Shown here: piece after piece, positions 47,597 through 59,015 of the stretch
Layout: the number at the start of each line of letters is the position of its first letter
Numbering within the stretch: position 1 is the first letter of the stretch
NCBI GenBank assembly: GCA_964016875.1
Contig: OZ024728.1
Location: 24,799,328 to 24,863,327 of the forward strand
Reading direction: 5' to 3'
Source: Fallopia convolvulus
Taxonomy: Eukaryota; Streptophyta; Magnoliopsida; Caryophyllales; Polygonaceae
DNA length: 64,000 nucleotides
The notes under the pieces: model-generated
Databases searched by the model: none
Told to the model about the DNA's origin: nothing
Seen by the model: only the letters and a program-made list of their open reading frames with translations
Program-made: the position numbers and the translations under genes

Positions 47597-48583
47597 GTAA
47601 GCCACATGTGTTTCTTTTTGTTTTGGATTAACTTAGTTGATTGATTTATAGACTATGTAACCGCCTACTTCTTTTCATTTGCTTTTCTAATTGCAAGGTT
47701 TTATTCTTTTCTTCAGAAGCATATAAAGGAGCTTAAAGATGTGTAATAAGTTGGCTTTCCAAGACTCATGATGCTTAACTTTAGTTTCAGAAAATGTTTG
47801 TATAATTGTATCAAACATACGAAATGTGTTATGACATATAATGATGTGTTATGTTATTTTCAATTGCTTCTTGAATTGTTTGCATTTTTTTTTGCTTTTG
47901 ATGTCCAACTTTTTGTATACTTTACTATTGTTTTGAATAAACTAGAGAACATTAGAGAGAAATTAGCAAATATATTATGGTATAATATTTTTTATTTTTT
48001 TAAATGCGTAATTATTTAACCATAAAATTTGAAACAAAATAAATTCATTGCAAATTTCAAGGCTAATGGCCACGAATCAGGGGCGATAATGAGTTCAAAT
48101 TCGACTCGAATTTAGATACAAAATACATTTGTAGCTAAAATTTGATGGTGATGCACTCAAAACCAACCACGAAATTTAATTCTGGCTAATATGGGTGAAC
48201 GTGACTTTCGTGGCCAATAGCCACACATTTAGCAATGAACTAGTTCGCGGCTATTATTTGCAGCTATATAGCCACAAAACTAGAATTTTGTGGTTCTTTT
48301 TCAGAGTGATATTTAGCCTCATCCGTTTTAACCCCAGGGCACCTTTCGTAGGGCAATCCGTTGGGGATGTTGTGGCTAACGTGATTTCGTGGCTATTTTT
48401 GTGGCTGAAGTCGTGGATATTTTCCTGGCTATGGACGTGTTTTTCAACAGTGATATTTATTTTAGCAAGGAGTTGATCCTATCTTCACAAACGCACTCGG
48501 GTCATAACTCCCTTCCACTAAGCCTACTTAAACAAAATCATAACAAGCCTAACCAACTTCTTATCTTTACCCATAACTATATC
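47597..48583. other. Intergenic; possible CACTA-type remnant at about 48050-48451
   Basis: No gene. Between 48060 and 48451 the words GTGGCTA and TAGCCAC recur on both strands, and two stretches end TTTTTCAGAGTG (48305) and TTTTTCAACAGTG (48451), the reverse of CACT-type ends. Subterminal GTGGC repeats with such ends are typical of CACTA elements. 48460-48583 probably belongs to the LTR-X copy broken by C1. Confidence 0.35.
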
Positions 48584-48588
48584 TTTAA

Positions 48589-48753
48589 TATTATAATATT
48601 ATTATTTATGGATGTACATATGGAAACCCTAGATTTGATATCATCCTAGATCTTGTACTATCTCTATAAAAGACTCTTATGGGTGACCTAATAAGATGGA
48701 TCTAATATATCTCCTTTCTCTCTATTCTATCTATTCTCTCTAATTTTATAACA
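48589..48753 (+). repeat. 5' LTR of C1
   Basis: 165 bp, same length as the 3' LTR, with shared GATGTACATATG and CTATCTCTATAAAAG (TATA-like). A CACGTTATCAACACG junction typical of plant Copia elements follows. Confidence 0.85.
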
Positions 48754-49259
48754 CGTTATCAACACGATTGTTCAAGAAGGAATGAATTTCCATCTCTATA
48801 GATCGTCGACTACTTCGTACATGTTTGATCGTGAATTGCTTGATTATATATTGTAGTTTTGATTGATTCGTACATGATACACGATCGTGTTTTTTGATTG
48901 TATTTTTTGCTCTGAGCTTTGTATGGCTTGATTATATGTTTGATTCGTACATGATTGATTCGTACATGCTTCATATAAACTCCAATCATATTTTTATAAG
49001 AAAAGCATATTCCATTCATATGTTTATAGCCATATGGCATGTAGGTTTTGTGCGCGAAAGTTTATACGATATGTTTTCAATTTTGTATGATGTTTCAGTC
49101 TATTTATTTGTTCATATATATATATATATACATGCTTAATTAATGTTCAAAACACCTTTTATATTACTCATGACTTAAGATGCAGATCGGATTAAGATTC
49201 GATTTATATCACACATGTTTTTGCATGTTTATGTTATACTATAATTAATATAGAAATAT

Positions 49260-52200
49260 GGTATATCCTCTGAAATGGATGTATTTATAAATGAACGTGC
49301 CCCTGATGAGACAAATTATACGAACATATAACGATAATATTATCCCGAAGTGATGATTTTTCATAATATTTATTATCTGAAGTGAATGAAACATCAATAT
49401 TATATAATCCCTTAAGTGATTATTTCCATTCCCTGAAGAGATTTGAACACCGTTGTATTATCCTTGAAGCGATAACTATTTCCTCCCGAAGAGTTGAATT
49501 TTCAAATAAAATTATCCCTGAAGCGACAATTATATTAATATATTTCCTCCTGAAGAGTTAAATTTACAAAACAAAATTATTCATTATATTATCCTTGAAC
49601 CGATATATAAGGTGTATCCTTTGAAGTGGATATATTCACAAATAAATTTGTGCTTAGAGCGACAAATCAAAATCTTTTCTTTACATCTCCTAAAGAGGTA
49701 TACAATAATTATCCTTGAAGCAATAATTTTCCTTTATTGGATCAAGTGAAAAATTAATATGTAATTCGTGAAGTGATAGATTTTATTCTCTGAAGTGAAT
49801 GAATTATTTTATTTATTTTACTACTCTTATATTATTTATTTATTTATCTATCATTCTCATTTATACTTAATTATGTTTTGAATGTACAAAACAAGATTAT
49901 CCCTGAAGTGATAATCTTCATTCCTTGAAGTGAATGAAAACTTTATTTTATTCTATGAGTGATAATTATCATTTCCTAAAGTGAATGAAGCAACCTATTT
50001 TATCCTTCGAGTGATAATTCTCATTCCCTGAAGTGAATGAATTTTTTTTTATACTTGGAGTGATAATTTCCATCCCCCGAAGTGGATGAAACAAATCAAA
50101 TAATCCCTCAAAGTGGATGAAACAATTGAATCAATCCCTAGAAGTGGATGAATATAATAAAAGTTCATACTCCTTGGAGTGAGTGGTGATACTAAAGTCG
50201 TCTCTTGAGTAAATGACAAGAGTCACGTGCAAATTGAAAAAGAAAAATATCATCTCTAGAAATGGACGAAAAAGTTCATATGACAAATATTATCTCTTAA
50301 AGTAGATAATAAAATACCCACATGGAGATCACATCCTGAAGTATGTGACTAAAAGGTCTCATTGAAATCACATCTTGAAGTATATGATTGAAATATCTTA
50401 TGAATAATCACATCTTGAAGTATGTGATGGAAAGAAGTCTAGAAGACTTCGTATTCAATCTCTTGTCACTAAAAGTTGACAATATTTTGTGATATTTTAT
50501 TTATTTATTTATACTTTTCAATTTAATTATTTATGTTATTGCTTATACGCATTTTTATTTGCTCTTAAAGTTAAAACTTGTCATCTCCTGAAGCGGATGC
50601 TAGTATGTCCCAGTAGAGACAATTTGAAATCATCCCCAAAGAGATGAAATAATAAATCTCATTACTCCTTGGAAAGAGTAATGATAGAAAATATCGCTTC
50701 CTGAAGAAGATGATAAAATTTATGTGACAATGATCATCTCCTGAAGTAGATGCTTTTATATATAAGAGTATTATCCCTAGAAGTGGATTGACATACATAA
50801 CTTATTACTTCTTGTAATGGTGTAAGAGATAACTTATTCATTGTCACCTAAAGTTGATAAATAACATGTTTGGGAGAATTATACAACACTTCAAATTCCA
50901 GTAGATTTGTGCTAAGCTATAATGTAACTTATCATATCATCAACTCCATTCGAGCTTCAAGAATCGAATTTTTGACAAGTAGAGATCGTCATAAACTCTT
51001 GGAGAGTTAAGAGATCTCATACCAAACCATGTACTCTAGATGTAGTACAAGAAATATGGCATGTACTCTAGAAGTAGTACAACGAATTTGGGTCGTCGCA
51101 ATATTCAGAACTATGTCTAAATGACCACCTACCTGGCATGAACTAGAAGTTCAAGGTCATGTTTGTCCAACCTCTTGCATGCCGGAAGCATGCCTCCTCT
51201 AGAAGAGAGTGTGAAAGAGGTTACGGTATATTACGCATGCGGCCGTTAGTCAAGGTACCAGTTGTACAAAAAGAACATCTAAGATAAGGGATATCCCATA
51301 AGTGATGTAATTGATCATTAGTCTAGTACCAGTTGTACAAAAACCACACCTTGTAGGCATAAGTGTGGAGACCGGTCCTGTGTAAATTAAAGTTCTAAAT
51401 GCATCCATTTTAAGGCATCTGATTTTGATATCAAGATAAAAGTTTATTTGATATGAGTTGATGAGCTCCCAAATTTACGTATGGATCACCGACATTTTTC
51501 AATGGTGTCACACCACACAATATTTGAAAACCGGAAGTTTTCACAAGTCATGCGCAAATTTTGGTGTGAAGGTTATGATTGACTCTAGAAGAGTACATCC
51601 CATTGAATAATTTAATCTCACTAATTGGAAGTTAGTTAATGATAAGATATATTTGTGGCATGATTAACTTGGTCACTCAAGTGAAATAATAATGCGCATG
51701 ATCGATATAGGACCGAAAGATCTTGAGACTTGAAGTCTCTTCCTAAGAGTGACCTTGAAAGGCTTGTGCTCTTGGTAAACTAGTAACAAGACCGGTATAA
51801 TTCAAGTAATTAAATACAGAGTCACATATGCTCCTTGACAGAGTTCAAGTGATATAAGAGGACTAGATAAATCGCCATGTGGACTATTGTGGATTATCAT
51901 AATATTGAAAGATGCCTCAACCCATTGGTTCCAAGGAAAATGGAGGAGAATGGAATTATAAATCAATATGTGTAGTGATTGAGCATTGGATAACTCTCAC
52001 ACATATTCACAAAACGACCCAGGTAGAGTCGTCAATAATGCGGTCATAATTGATAACCAGGCAAGTGTTATACATGGCATACGCGACCTAGAAGAGTCGT
52101 GGTTAAATAGGGTCATGAATATGAATATTGATTATTTACTTTGACAAGACCGATCGCATATAGCAAATTCTCCTAATGGAAATGCTATATATGTCCTCCA

Positions 52201-53690
52201 CCCTAGATAATTTTTTAGTAGTGCCACACATAAAAGAAATTTGGGATTAAACAAGAGGATTGGGTCCTTGTTGTTTAAAGAATACCTTGAGCTTAAAAGA
52301 AGTGATCAATATATTGCTCGGTATTAAACGTATCACTTTGGCGAGGTGAAAAATCCCAACTTTAGGGGGAGAAGATAACTGAGATTACAAGTTAAGAGAT
52401 TGCATGGGATACAATTAGTTATCCAAAGAAAGCTAAATCAGAAGTTTAGCATATTGTGTAACTAAACGAGAAGTTTAGTGACTAAGACATAAATACTAGT
52501 TGAGAATACACCATTCATTTGGAGTTTCCAGAAGTAACTTCAACACACTTAGCATGTCGGAAGCACGCCGGAAGTGTGTAAGTGTATTAGGCTCTAAAGA
52601 TACCAATCCCCGGAAGAGAAAATAGTCGATTAATTATGTAAGTATCGGTAAAACAGGTTGCACAAGGGTTCTTGCAAAAACCTGGAATGGATTACATGGA
52701 AATGTATTCGCCAGTAGTGGATGCAACGACACTCAAGTTCCTTGTTGCTTTAACCGTTGTTGAACGTTTGAAAATGCAACTCATGGATGTGGTAACAACA
52801 TACCTATATGAGTCATTAGGTACCAACATATACATGAAAATCTCAAAAGGATTGAAAATGCTTCAAGCATTTGAATCAAAACCACATTACATGTATTCCA
52901 TTAAACTTAGAAGATCGCTATATGGATTGAAACAATCCAGAAGAATGTGGTATAATCACCTTAGCGAATATCTACAAAGGCAAGGATTTGTCAGCGATCA
53001 AATAGGTCCTTGTGAGTTCATAAAAAGAACAAATTCGGGATATGTAAAAATTGCTGTTTATGTTGATGATTTGAATATTATTGGGACTCTAGAAGAGATC
53101 CTAATAGAAGTTGAGTATTTGAAAATAGAATTTGAAATGAAGGATTTAGGAACTTCTAAGTATTGTCTCGGCCTGCAATTCGAGCATAGAAAGGATGGAA
53201 TGTTTATCAATCAATCAAACTACGCAGAAAAGGTCCTAAAGCGATTTAATATAGATAAGGCGCATCCATTAAGTACACCAATGGTAGTAAGATCGGTAAG
53301 TGTGGAAAAGGACCCCTTTCGTCCCCGATTAGAAAATGAAAGAGATATTAGGTCTTGAAGTACCATGTCTCAGTAAAATGGGTGCATTACTGTATCTTAC
53401 TTCATTACCTCAGTAATGCCATTTGATGTGAAAATGATTTTTTGTCTCCCTAAACATAAAATAAAGATTATTGGTCCAGAAGTACCAATTCTTCTACAAA
53501 AGTCCATGATGACATAAATCTATTGCATAAAGATTGTATGTTTAACTAAGGGGGAGCATTATTCCACAACTATACTCTTTTTCCCTTGGCTTTGGTTTTT
53601 ATCCCACTGGATTTTTCCAAACAAGGTTTTTAATGAGGCAGTTCGTCATATAAGGCCTCTAATGAGACAATCTCGACATGAAGTTCGAGA
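49260..53690 (+). repeat. Array of micro-hairpins with a common 8-nt loop CYNGAAGY
   Basis: Dozens of short perfect inverted repeats (4-8 bp arms) flank an almost constant 8-nt centre. Checked base by base: 49894-49917 (AGATTATC, loop CCTGAAGT), 49919-49936, 49458-49475, 50021-50040, 50071-50088, 50289-50310, 50329-50348 (TCACAT, loop CCTGAAGT), 50660-50683 (CATTACTC, loop CTTGGAAA), 51031-51048, 51063-51080, 52084-52099, 53470-53489 (ATTGGT, loop CCAGAAGT) and 53671-53690 (TCTCGA, loop CATGAAGT). Arms differ in every hairpin while the loop is conserved. They are densest at 49400-50850. Confidence 0.85.
52672..53420 (+). pseudogene. Copia reverse transcriptase fragment of C1
   Basis: The 228-codon frame has TYSPVV-like MYSPVVDATTLKFL, QLMDVVTTYLYESL, LRRSLYGLKQS, the catalytic YVDDLNIIG and FEMKDLGTSKYCLGLQ, all Ty1/copia RT blocks. 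It starts inside the domain and stops at 53358. Homology continues for about 50 bp (GALLYLTSLP-like) into the RNase H side and then ends in a deletion. It would have copied element RNA; no longer functional. Confidence 0.85.
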
Positions 53691-53974
53691 TATGTGAAGG
53701 AATAGAGTTTTTATCCATCCATCAAATGAAGTTGAAAGGATCCAACAGTGATGTATATATGAAGAGAATTCTGCATGAACTTATCAACCAAAGTACATAT
53801 CACCAAGTGTTCTCAAACTACAAGATTCAACTCAAAGACGGGATGGATGTTCAATTCAATCAAGCAAGGAGGATATATTTCAAGTTGAGAGGAAGAATCA
53901 TAATTGCACTCTTTTTCCCTTAATCTTGGTTTTATCCCATTGAGTTTTCCAAACAAGGTTTTTAACGAGGCAGT
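53575..53974 (+). repeat. Pair of 70-bp direct repeats near the 3' end of C1
   Basis: 53575-53644 and 53909-53974 both read from CTCTTTTTCCCTT through TTTTATCCCA and CCAAACAAGGTTTTTAA to GAGGCAGT. This is the usual Copia 3' non-coding segment, here duplicated about 335 bp apart. Confidence 0.8.
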
Positions 53975-53998
53975 TAGGGATGTACATCCAAGGAGGAG

Positions 53999-54163
53999 TG
54001 TTATAATATTATTATTTATTGATGTACATATGTAAACCCTAGATTTGATATCATCCTAGATCTTGTACTATCTCTATAAAAGCCCCTTGTGGGTGACCTA
54101 ATAAGATGAATCTGATATCTCTCATTTCTCTCTATTCTATCTGTTCTCTCTAATTTTATAACA
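53999..54163 (+). repeat. 3' LTR of C1
   Basis: 165 bp starting TGTTATAATATT after the purine tract AAGGAGGAG and ending TTATAACA, followed by TSD tttaa. Confidence 0.85.
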
Positions 54164-54168
54164 TTTAA

Positions 54169-55494
54169 TATATTTTATCTTGTTTTAACCTTAAACAAAT
54201 CGATCCCTTCTGGTTTTTTATTTATTCCACGAGAGTCAATCTCCTCCCTATCTTCTTCCTTCCCCTGTTTTTGTCATTTCTAGCCAACGAACCCCTTCGA
54301 CGAGAGCATTCACGAACAGACTTCCATCTTCCTCGATGAATCTATCCATAAAGAAGCCTTCGTCACCTCCGGCGAGTTCGTGGTGAGACGGTCGCGCCGA
54401 CGCTTCGCTCGCCGGGAATCGTTTTTGCCTACATTCTTAATTTCCGTCTTTGGCAAATGATCTTTCGTTTAAGAGGCAAGTCGTTCCGCGACTTGCTCGG
54501 TTTAATTCAGTTCTTATTAGATTGGGTGCCATGTGTGTAGAATTGGTTTTGGGAATTAGTCCCTTTGTTTATTATTTTTAACTAAAGATCTTTTATTTTG
54601 TGCTTATGAGAATTTCTTGATTTGATTGTGGATATGAGTGTGCTTATGAGAATTGTGATTGTGATTGTGATTGCGATTGCGATTGTGAATGTGTTTGATC
54701 TTGTACATGCAATTGTGATTGTAATTGTTATGATGATTGTGTTTGTAATTATGCTTCTGTTTGAATGGGCGATGATGGTGATGGTGATTGTGAACAGACG
54801 TGATTGTGAATATGGGCATTGATGGTGATTGAATATGGGCGTTGATAGTGATTGAATATGGGCGTTGATGGTGGTTTGGATATTGGCGATGATGGTGATT
54901 GAATACGGGCGTTGATGGTGATGGAGGAGGTGGTGGTGGTGAATTTTGTTTGTTCGAGAATGTGTGTTTGTATATCTGTGACTATTTATCGTTAAGTGTA
55001 GAATTAATAATTGTGGATTTATATGTGAACATGTTTGTTGGTTTCTAGAATTTTATCCTATTTGTTTTGTTAAAATGTTCTATAAGCATCTCGCTCTTTC
55101 TAGCTTGAATTAGAATTGTAGCTGACCCTTCGGGGAATATTTTTACAGTTTCAAGTAGGTTTTAGGAACCGTGATGGATCCTTTAGAAGGGGTGGAGCGG
55201 ATGTTGGCGCACATGTCATTAGGTCCGGGTCATTGGGAATTGGGTTGATTATGTTATTAGTATTATTTTCTGTTGAATTAGTTCGTTGCTAGTTTAAATA
55301 TAGATATTTTCATAAGAGTTTGAAGGTACGAGGTTGTTAAGTGTTATTGTTATGAATCTGGGCAAAGTTGCATGTTTTATACATTCAGTTTTAAAATAAA
55401 AGTTGGATAATTTATTTGTTGTCAAGCTAACCTAAGTAGTACCTGGTAATGTTTAATACTAAGTAGCGCTTAGTGGAAAGACAAGGTGTTACAA
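54169..55494 (+). repeat. LTR-X copy 2 (3' part), plus orientation
   Basis: It shares with 45543-46613 AAGTCGTT..CGACTTGCTCGG, TTGGTTTTGGGAA.TAGTCCC, the GATTGT-type array and GTGATGGATCC followed by GTGGAGCGGA, and ends GGTGTTACA at 55494. That end defines the LTR-X terminus seen reversed at 23874. Its start is not identified; C1 is inserted in it. Confidence 0.65.
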
Positions 55495-55535
55495 GAATGA
55501 CATATTTCAATTACATGAATAATACTACCTAATTT

Positions 55536-55537
55536 TG

Positions 55538-55597
<60 letters not shown>

Positions 55598-57040
55598 ACG
55601 TAAGGAATAAACCACCGCGTTGCGCCACCTTTGATTTTCCTACGTGTCATTCCCACGTTAAGCAACCTAGGATTTTGCCACATAGGATTATATTTTTGCA
55701 ATTTTATATAGGTTGATATTATTTTAGGATAATATAAAAAAAGATAAATTGATCTGGAAAGATTCTATCTAAAATAAAGATTTGATCCAATGTTAAATAT
55801 TAAGTATCAACTATTAAATATTTAAATGATAATTTATTTAACTTAAAAAGATTCTATCTAAAAATAAATAAATTATAGGAACAATACATATTAATGCTAA
55901 ATATTTTTATAATAATTTATTTAAGTTATTTTTTCTATCACATTATAAACTACATGCCACGTATGATCTTAGAATGTGCCACCTAAAATTTTTCAAGCCA
56001 CCTAGGATTTTGTTTTTTTTTGGCAATTTAAATATGTTAAAAATATACTATCTAAAATAAAATAAACTATATAAACATTAATATTAATGCTAAATATTTT
56101 TTATGATAATTTACTTCAGTTAAAAAATTCTATCTAAACTAACAACTATGAAAATATTAAATATTAATGCTAAATATATGTTAATGTATTTAAGTTATAT
56201 TCTCTACCATATTATAAACTCCATGTCAATATTATAAAGATTCTATAAAAAAATATAATTTTAAAAAATAATATAACTCTATGCTAATCTATAATTGTAT
56301 ATTAAAACTGTACATTTTTCAGCCACTACAATGATTATGACCCCAACTTATATTTATTTATTTTTAATTTATTTTTTTCAATTAAAGTCCATTAAATCTA
56401 TTTATTTGAAAAAAATTAATTCGAAGTTTGATTAAAAATAAAAAGAATTAATTTATCTTTATTTTTTAATCAATTTTTGTAAAATATTTATCTTAAATAA
56501 AATTTTGATAATTTTTTTTAATATCTAGATAATTATTTTCCTAAATTGAATTTTAATAAAAAAATTTACAATATCTTTTCCTTCATTTTCTTTTTGACTT
56601 ATTCCTGTAAATATTGAAGTTTTTTTATATTTAAATATTTTAATTTTTATTCATATTTTTTTGTCTTTTCTTATTAATTATATTTTTCACTTTTATTTAA
56701 AAGATTTTTAAAGAATTGAATTTTATTAAAAAATTATAAGAATTTAAATTACTTTTACCTTTTTATCTATTTTTGTAAAATATTTTAAAATTGAATTATT
56801 CTAATTAATATAAATATATTTATATTTTCCATAAGTAAATTAGAATTTGCCGCCAAATCATATTGGGCTGACCTTAATAATTTTGGCTCCGTCTCACATT
56901 ATATCAATTGTAAAATTTTATATAATGTTTTTTATAATAAACAAATTGTTTTTATTTTATAATAAATTAAAATCTTATTTACTAAATACATAAAATTTTT
57001 AAATCCATATAGTCGTGCATGGCACGATGGGTATGAGTAG
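55536..57040 (+). mobile_element. Non-autonomous Helitron-like element 2
   Basis: After an AT dinucleotide run (about 55541-55594) it reads AAGACGTAAGGAATAA and CCACCGCGTTGCGCCACCT as in element 1, and ends with TAGTCGTGCATGGCACGA and GGGTATGAGTAG. The 5' TC is lost in the AT run. A CCACCTAGGATTTTG block recurs inside near 56000, so it may contain a partial duplication. No ORF. Confidence 0.55.
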
Positions 57041-57295
57041 TATCTCTTAATATCCTAATGAATATCACTTTAGAAATGACGAATATTAATTGGTGATCCA
57101 AGAAATATAACAAGAGAGATCAATTAATATCAATGGATCAAATTAGGGCTTCGATTACAGATCGAAATTACAAGGAATATCACTTAATAAAATGACGAAT
57201 ATTAAACCCGATGAAAAAGCCCCAAATAAGTGTGCAATAAGTTACAAAACCCTATTGACCACCATATACAACCAAATTTCAACCTATATTTCACA
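57041..57295. other. Short intergenic flank of G3
   Basis: Non-coding. Degenerate GAATATCAC(T)TTA and ATGACGAATATTAA words occur twice. It is continuous with the DNA right of G3 at 62955. Confidence 0.4.
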
Positions 57296-57300
57296 AACTC

Positions 57301-57684
57301 TGTAAAGAACCCGAGTAGGATCCTTAAGGCTTGGCAAAGAGCTTTGGAGAAGAACACTACAACTAGGGCTAAAAGGAAATTCTTATTAATCAATACCTTC
57401 TCCTGACAGTTTACAGGATACTTAAATAGCCCAAGGATGATTCAATAAAAGCGACTCGGGAAAGAATCACCCCAAAAGAAAACCCGAGAAGACCGATAAC
57501 AGCTAATCCGTACACGGTAACATGAAAAATCCCTAATTAAACAATAAAATGTTTTATAAAAATAAATCAACCCCGCAGCTTTGCTGGGGGTTTCCTGACG
57601 CGAGCCGATCTTCTCGGCTTAGGCGTCTCCCATGGACCGTCGTCCTCTGCTGAGCCAGGTTGTGTCGTATCCTGAGCCGTATCA
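57301..57684 (-). repeat. 3' LTR of G3
   Basis: 384 bp, starts TGATACGGCTCAGG at 57684 and ends TTTACA at 57301. Part of the integrase frame end lies inside it, since the stop is at 57567. Confidence 0.95.
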
Positions 57685-59003
57685 ATCTCCCCCCCGATCA
57701 AATCAGGCTTGTCCTCAAGCCGTAAGTCAGGAAACGAAAGGCGAATCTGATTAGCCGGCTCCCAGGACGCTGCGGCCCCATCGGCCCACTCCACAAGCCA
57801 CTCAGTACGGGCCGTACCATCAACCAAAACGTCACGAGATGCCAGTGCACGCAAGGGGCGAGACACGGGACGGCCCTGCAAGAACTCATAAGGCAAAGGC
57901 GTTGGTACGACCTTGGATCCGTCCGTGACGAAAGGACGAAGTAAGGACACGTGAAACACATTATGGATGCGTGCCGACTCAGGTAACTGCAAACGATAAG
58001 CCACTGGTCCGACGCGCTCAATGACCCGAAATGGTCCATAAAAGCGGCGAGCTAATTTTGCGGACAAAGGCCGAGCCACCGAATGCTGCCTGTGAGGTTG
58101 TAGCTTAAGAAGAACATCATCACCTACTTGGAATTCCACCGCCCGGCGGTGTCGATTAGCCTGCGATACCATGCGCTGTTGCATCTTGGCTAAATTGGAC
58201 CGAATGAACTCTAACATCTGCTCGCAGTCCTGAATTGCCATGGCGGCGGGCGAGGGTGGGCCGGTCGGCAATGTCACGCGCACTAAAGGCGGCGCATCAC
58301 GTCCATACAAGGCCTTGAAAGGCGACATTCCGAGGCCCTCATGGAACATAGAATTCAGCGCAAGCTCGGCCCAAGATAAATAATCAGCCCAACGCCGAGG
58401 CCGGCCCTGCGTGATGGCACGCAGATACTGCTCCAGCCCTCTATTCTTGACTTTAGTCTGGCCATCCGATTGGGGGTGGTAAGCGGACGTGTAGTGCAAT
58501 TTAGTCCCGCTCAAACGATGCAGATCAGCCCAGAATGTTGCCCGAAAGATCGGATCCCTATCGGAAAGAATAACTGACGGAATACCGTGGTGCTTAACAA
58601 CAATGTCAACAAACACCGATGCCACTTTGGGCGCGTCATAGGAAGGACCAAGTACCCCAAAGTGACAATACTTCGAAAGGCGGTCCACCACCACAAGAAT
58701 AGTCGTGTATCCCCGAGAAGGAGGCAAACCTGTGATGAAATCCATCGACACCTCGTCCCAAACCTGCTGCGGAACCGGTAACGGCTGTAACAGGCCTGCG
58801 GGTTTCTGTGTACTGTACTTGGTGGACTGACATATCAAACAAGCGTCAACAAAACGCTTGACATCTTTACGCATCCCTGACCAGTAGAAAACAGTGGCGA
58901 CCCTGCGGAAAGTAAGATCAATGCCCGGGTGGCCTGCAGACGGTGTGGCATGAAACTCGGTAAGGATCTCGACTTTCAGCGGCGAAGCCGAACCTATCAC
59001 CAA
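57567..59003 (-). pseudogene. G3 integrase and chromodomain part, catalytic Glu replaced
   Basis: In frame with the upstream gag-RT frame, separated by one TAG at 59013-59015. Zinc-binding part: HATPSAGHPGIDLTFRRV and CLICQSTK (residues about 15-60 of this piece). Catalytic core: MDFITGL, SDRDPIF and HPQSDGQTKVKNR. The residue 35 positions after the second Asp is Lys (codon 58454-58452) where the DDE triad has Glu, so strand transfer should be lost. A GPFRVIERVGPVAYRL region and a chromodomain-like WLVEWADGAAASWEPA (about residue 400) follow, then a basic tail. Chromodomains steer insertion to heterochromatin marks. The frame ends at 57567, inside the LTR. Confidence 0.85.
57685..57696 (-). 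other. Polypurine tract of G3
   Basis: Minus strand GGGGGGGAGAT directly before the LTR start TGATACGG. Confidence 0.8.
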
Positions 59004-59015
59004 ACGAGTGCCGTA

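Larger units (their letters stand above)
48584..54168 (+). mobile_element. Copia retrotransposon C1, decayed, with a micro-hairpin array
   Basis: Two 165-bp LTRs (48589-48753 and 53999-54163; TATTATAATATT or TGTTATAATATT to TTTTATAACA) and a tttaa duplication (48584-48588, 54164-54168) delimit 5.6 kb. The left LTR has lost its TG (now TA). A purine tract AAGGAGGAG precedes the right LTR. Coding remnants are a GAG-pre-integrase-like LWHD..LGHSSEIIMRMI block near 51650 and reverse transcriptase at 52672-53420. Most of the 5' half is replaced or riddled by short hairpins. Confidence 0.85.

Noticed and set aside
49260..50900. CRISPR-like array of regularly repeated short palindromes
   Set aside because: This is a plant nuclear Copia element; the arms vary, only the loop is constant, spacing is irregular and no cas genes exist.
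54604..54822. His/Asn-rich and Val/Ile-rich ORFs on both strands
   Set aside because: They arise from the same simple repeat array in the second LTR-X copy.
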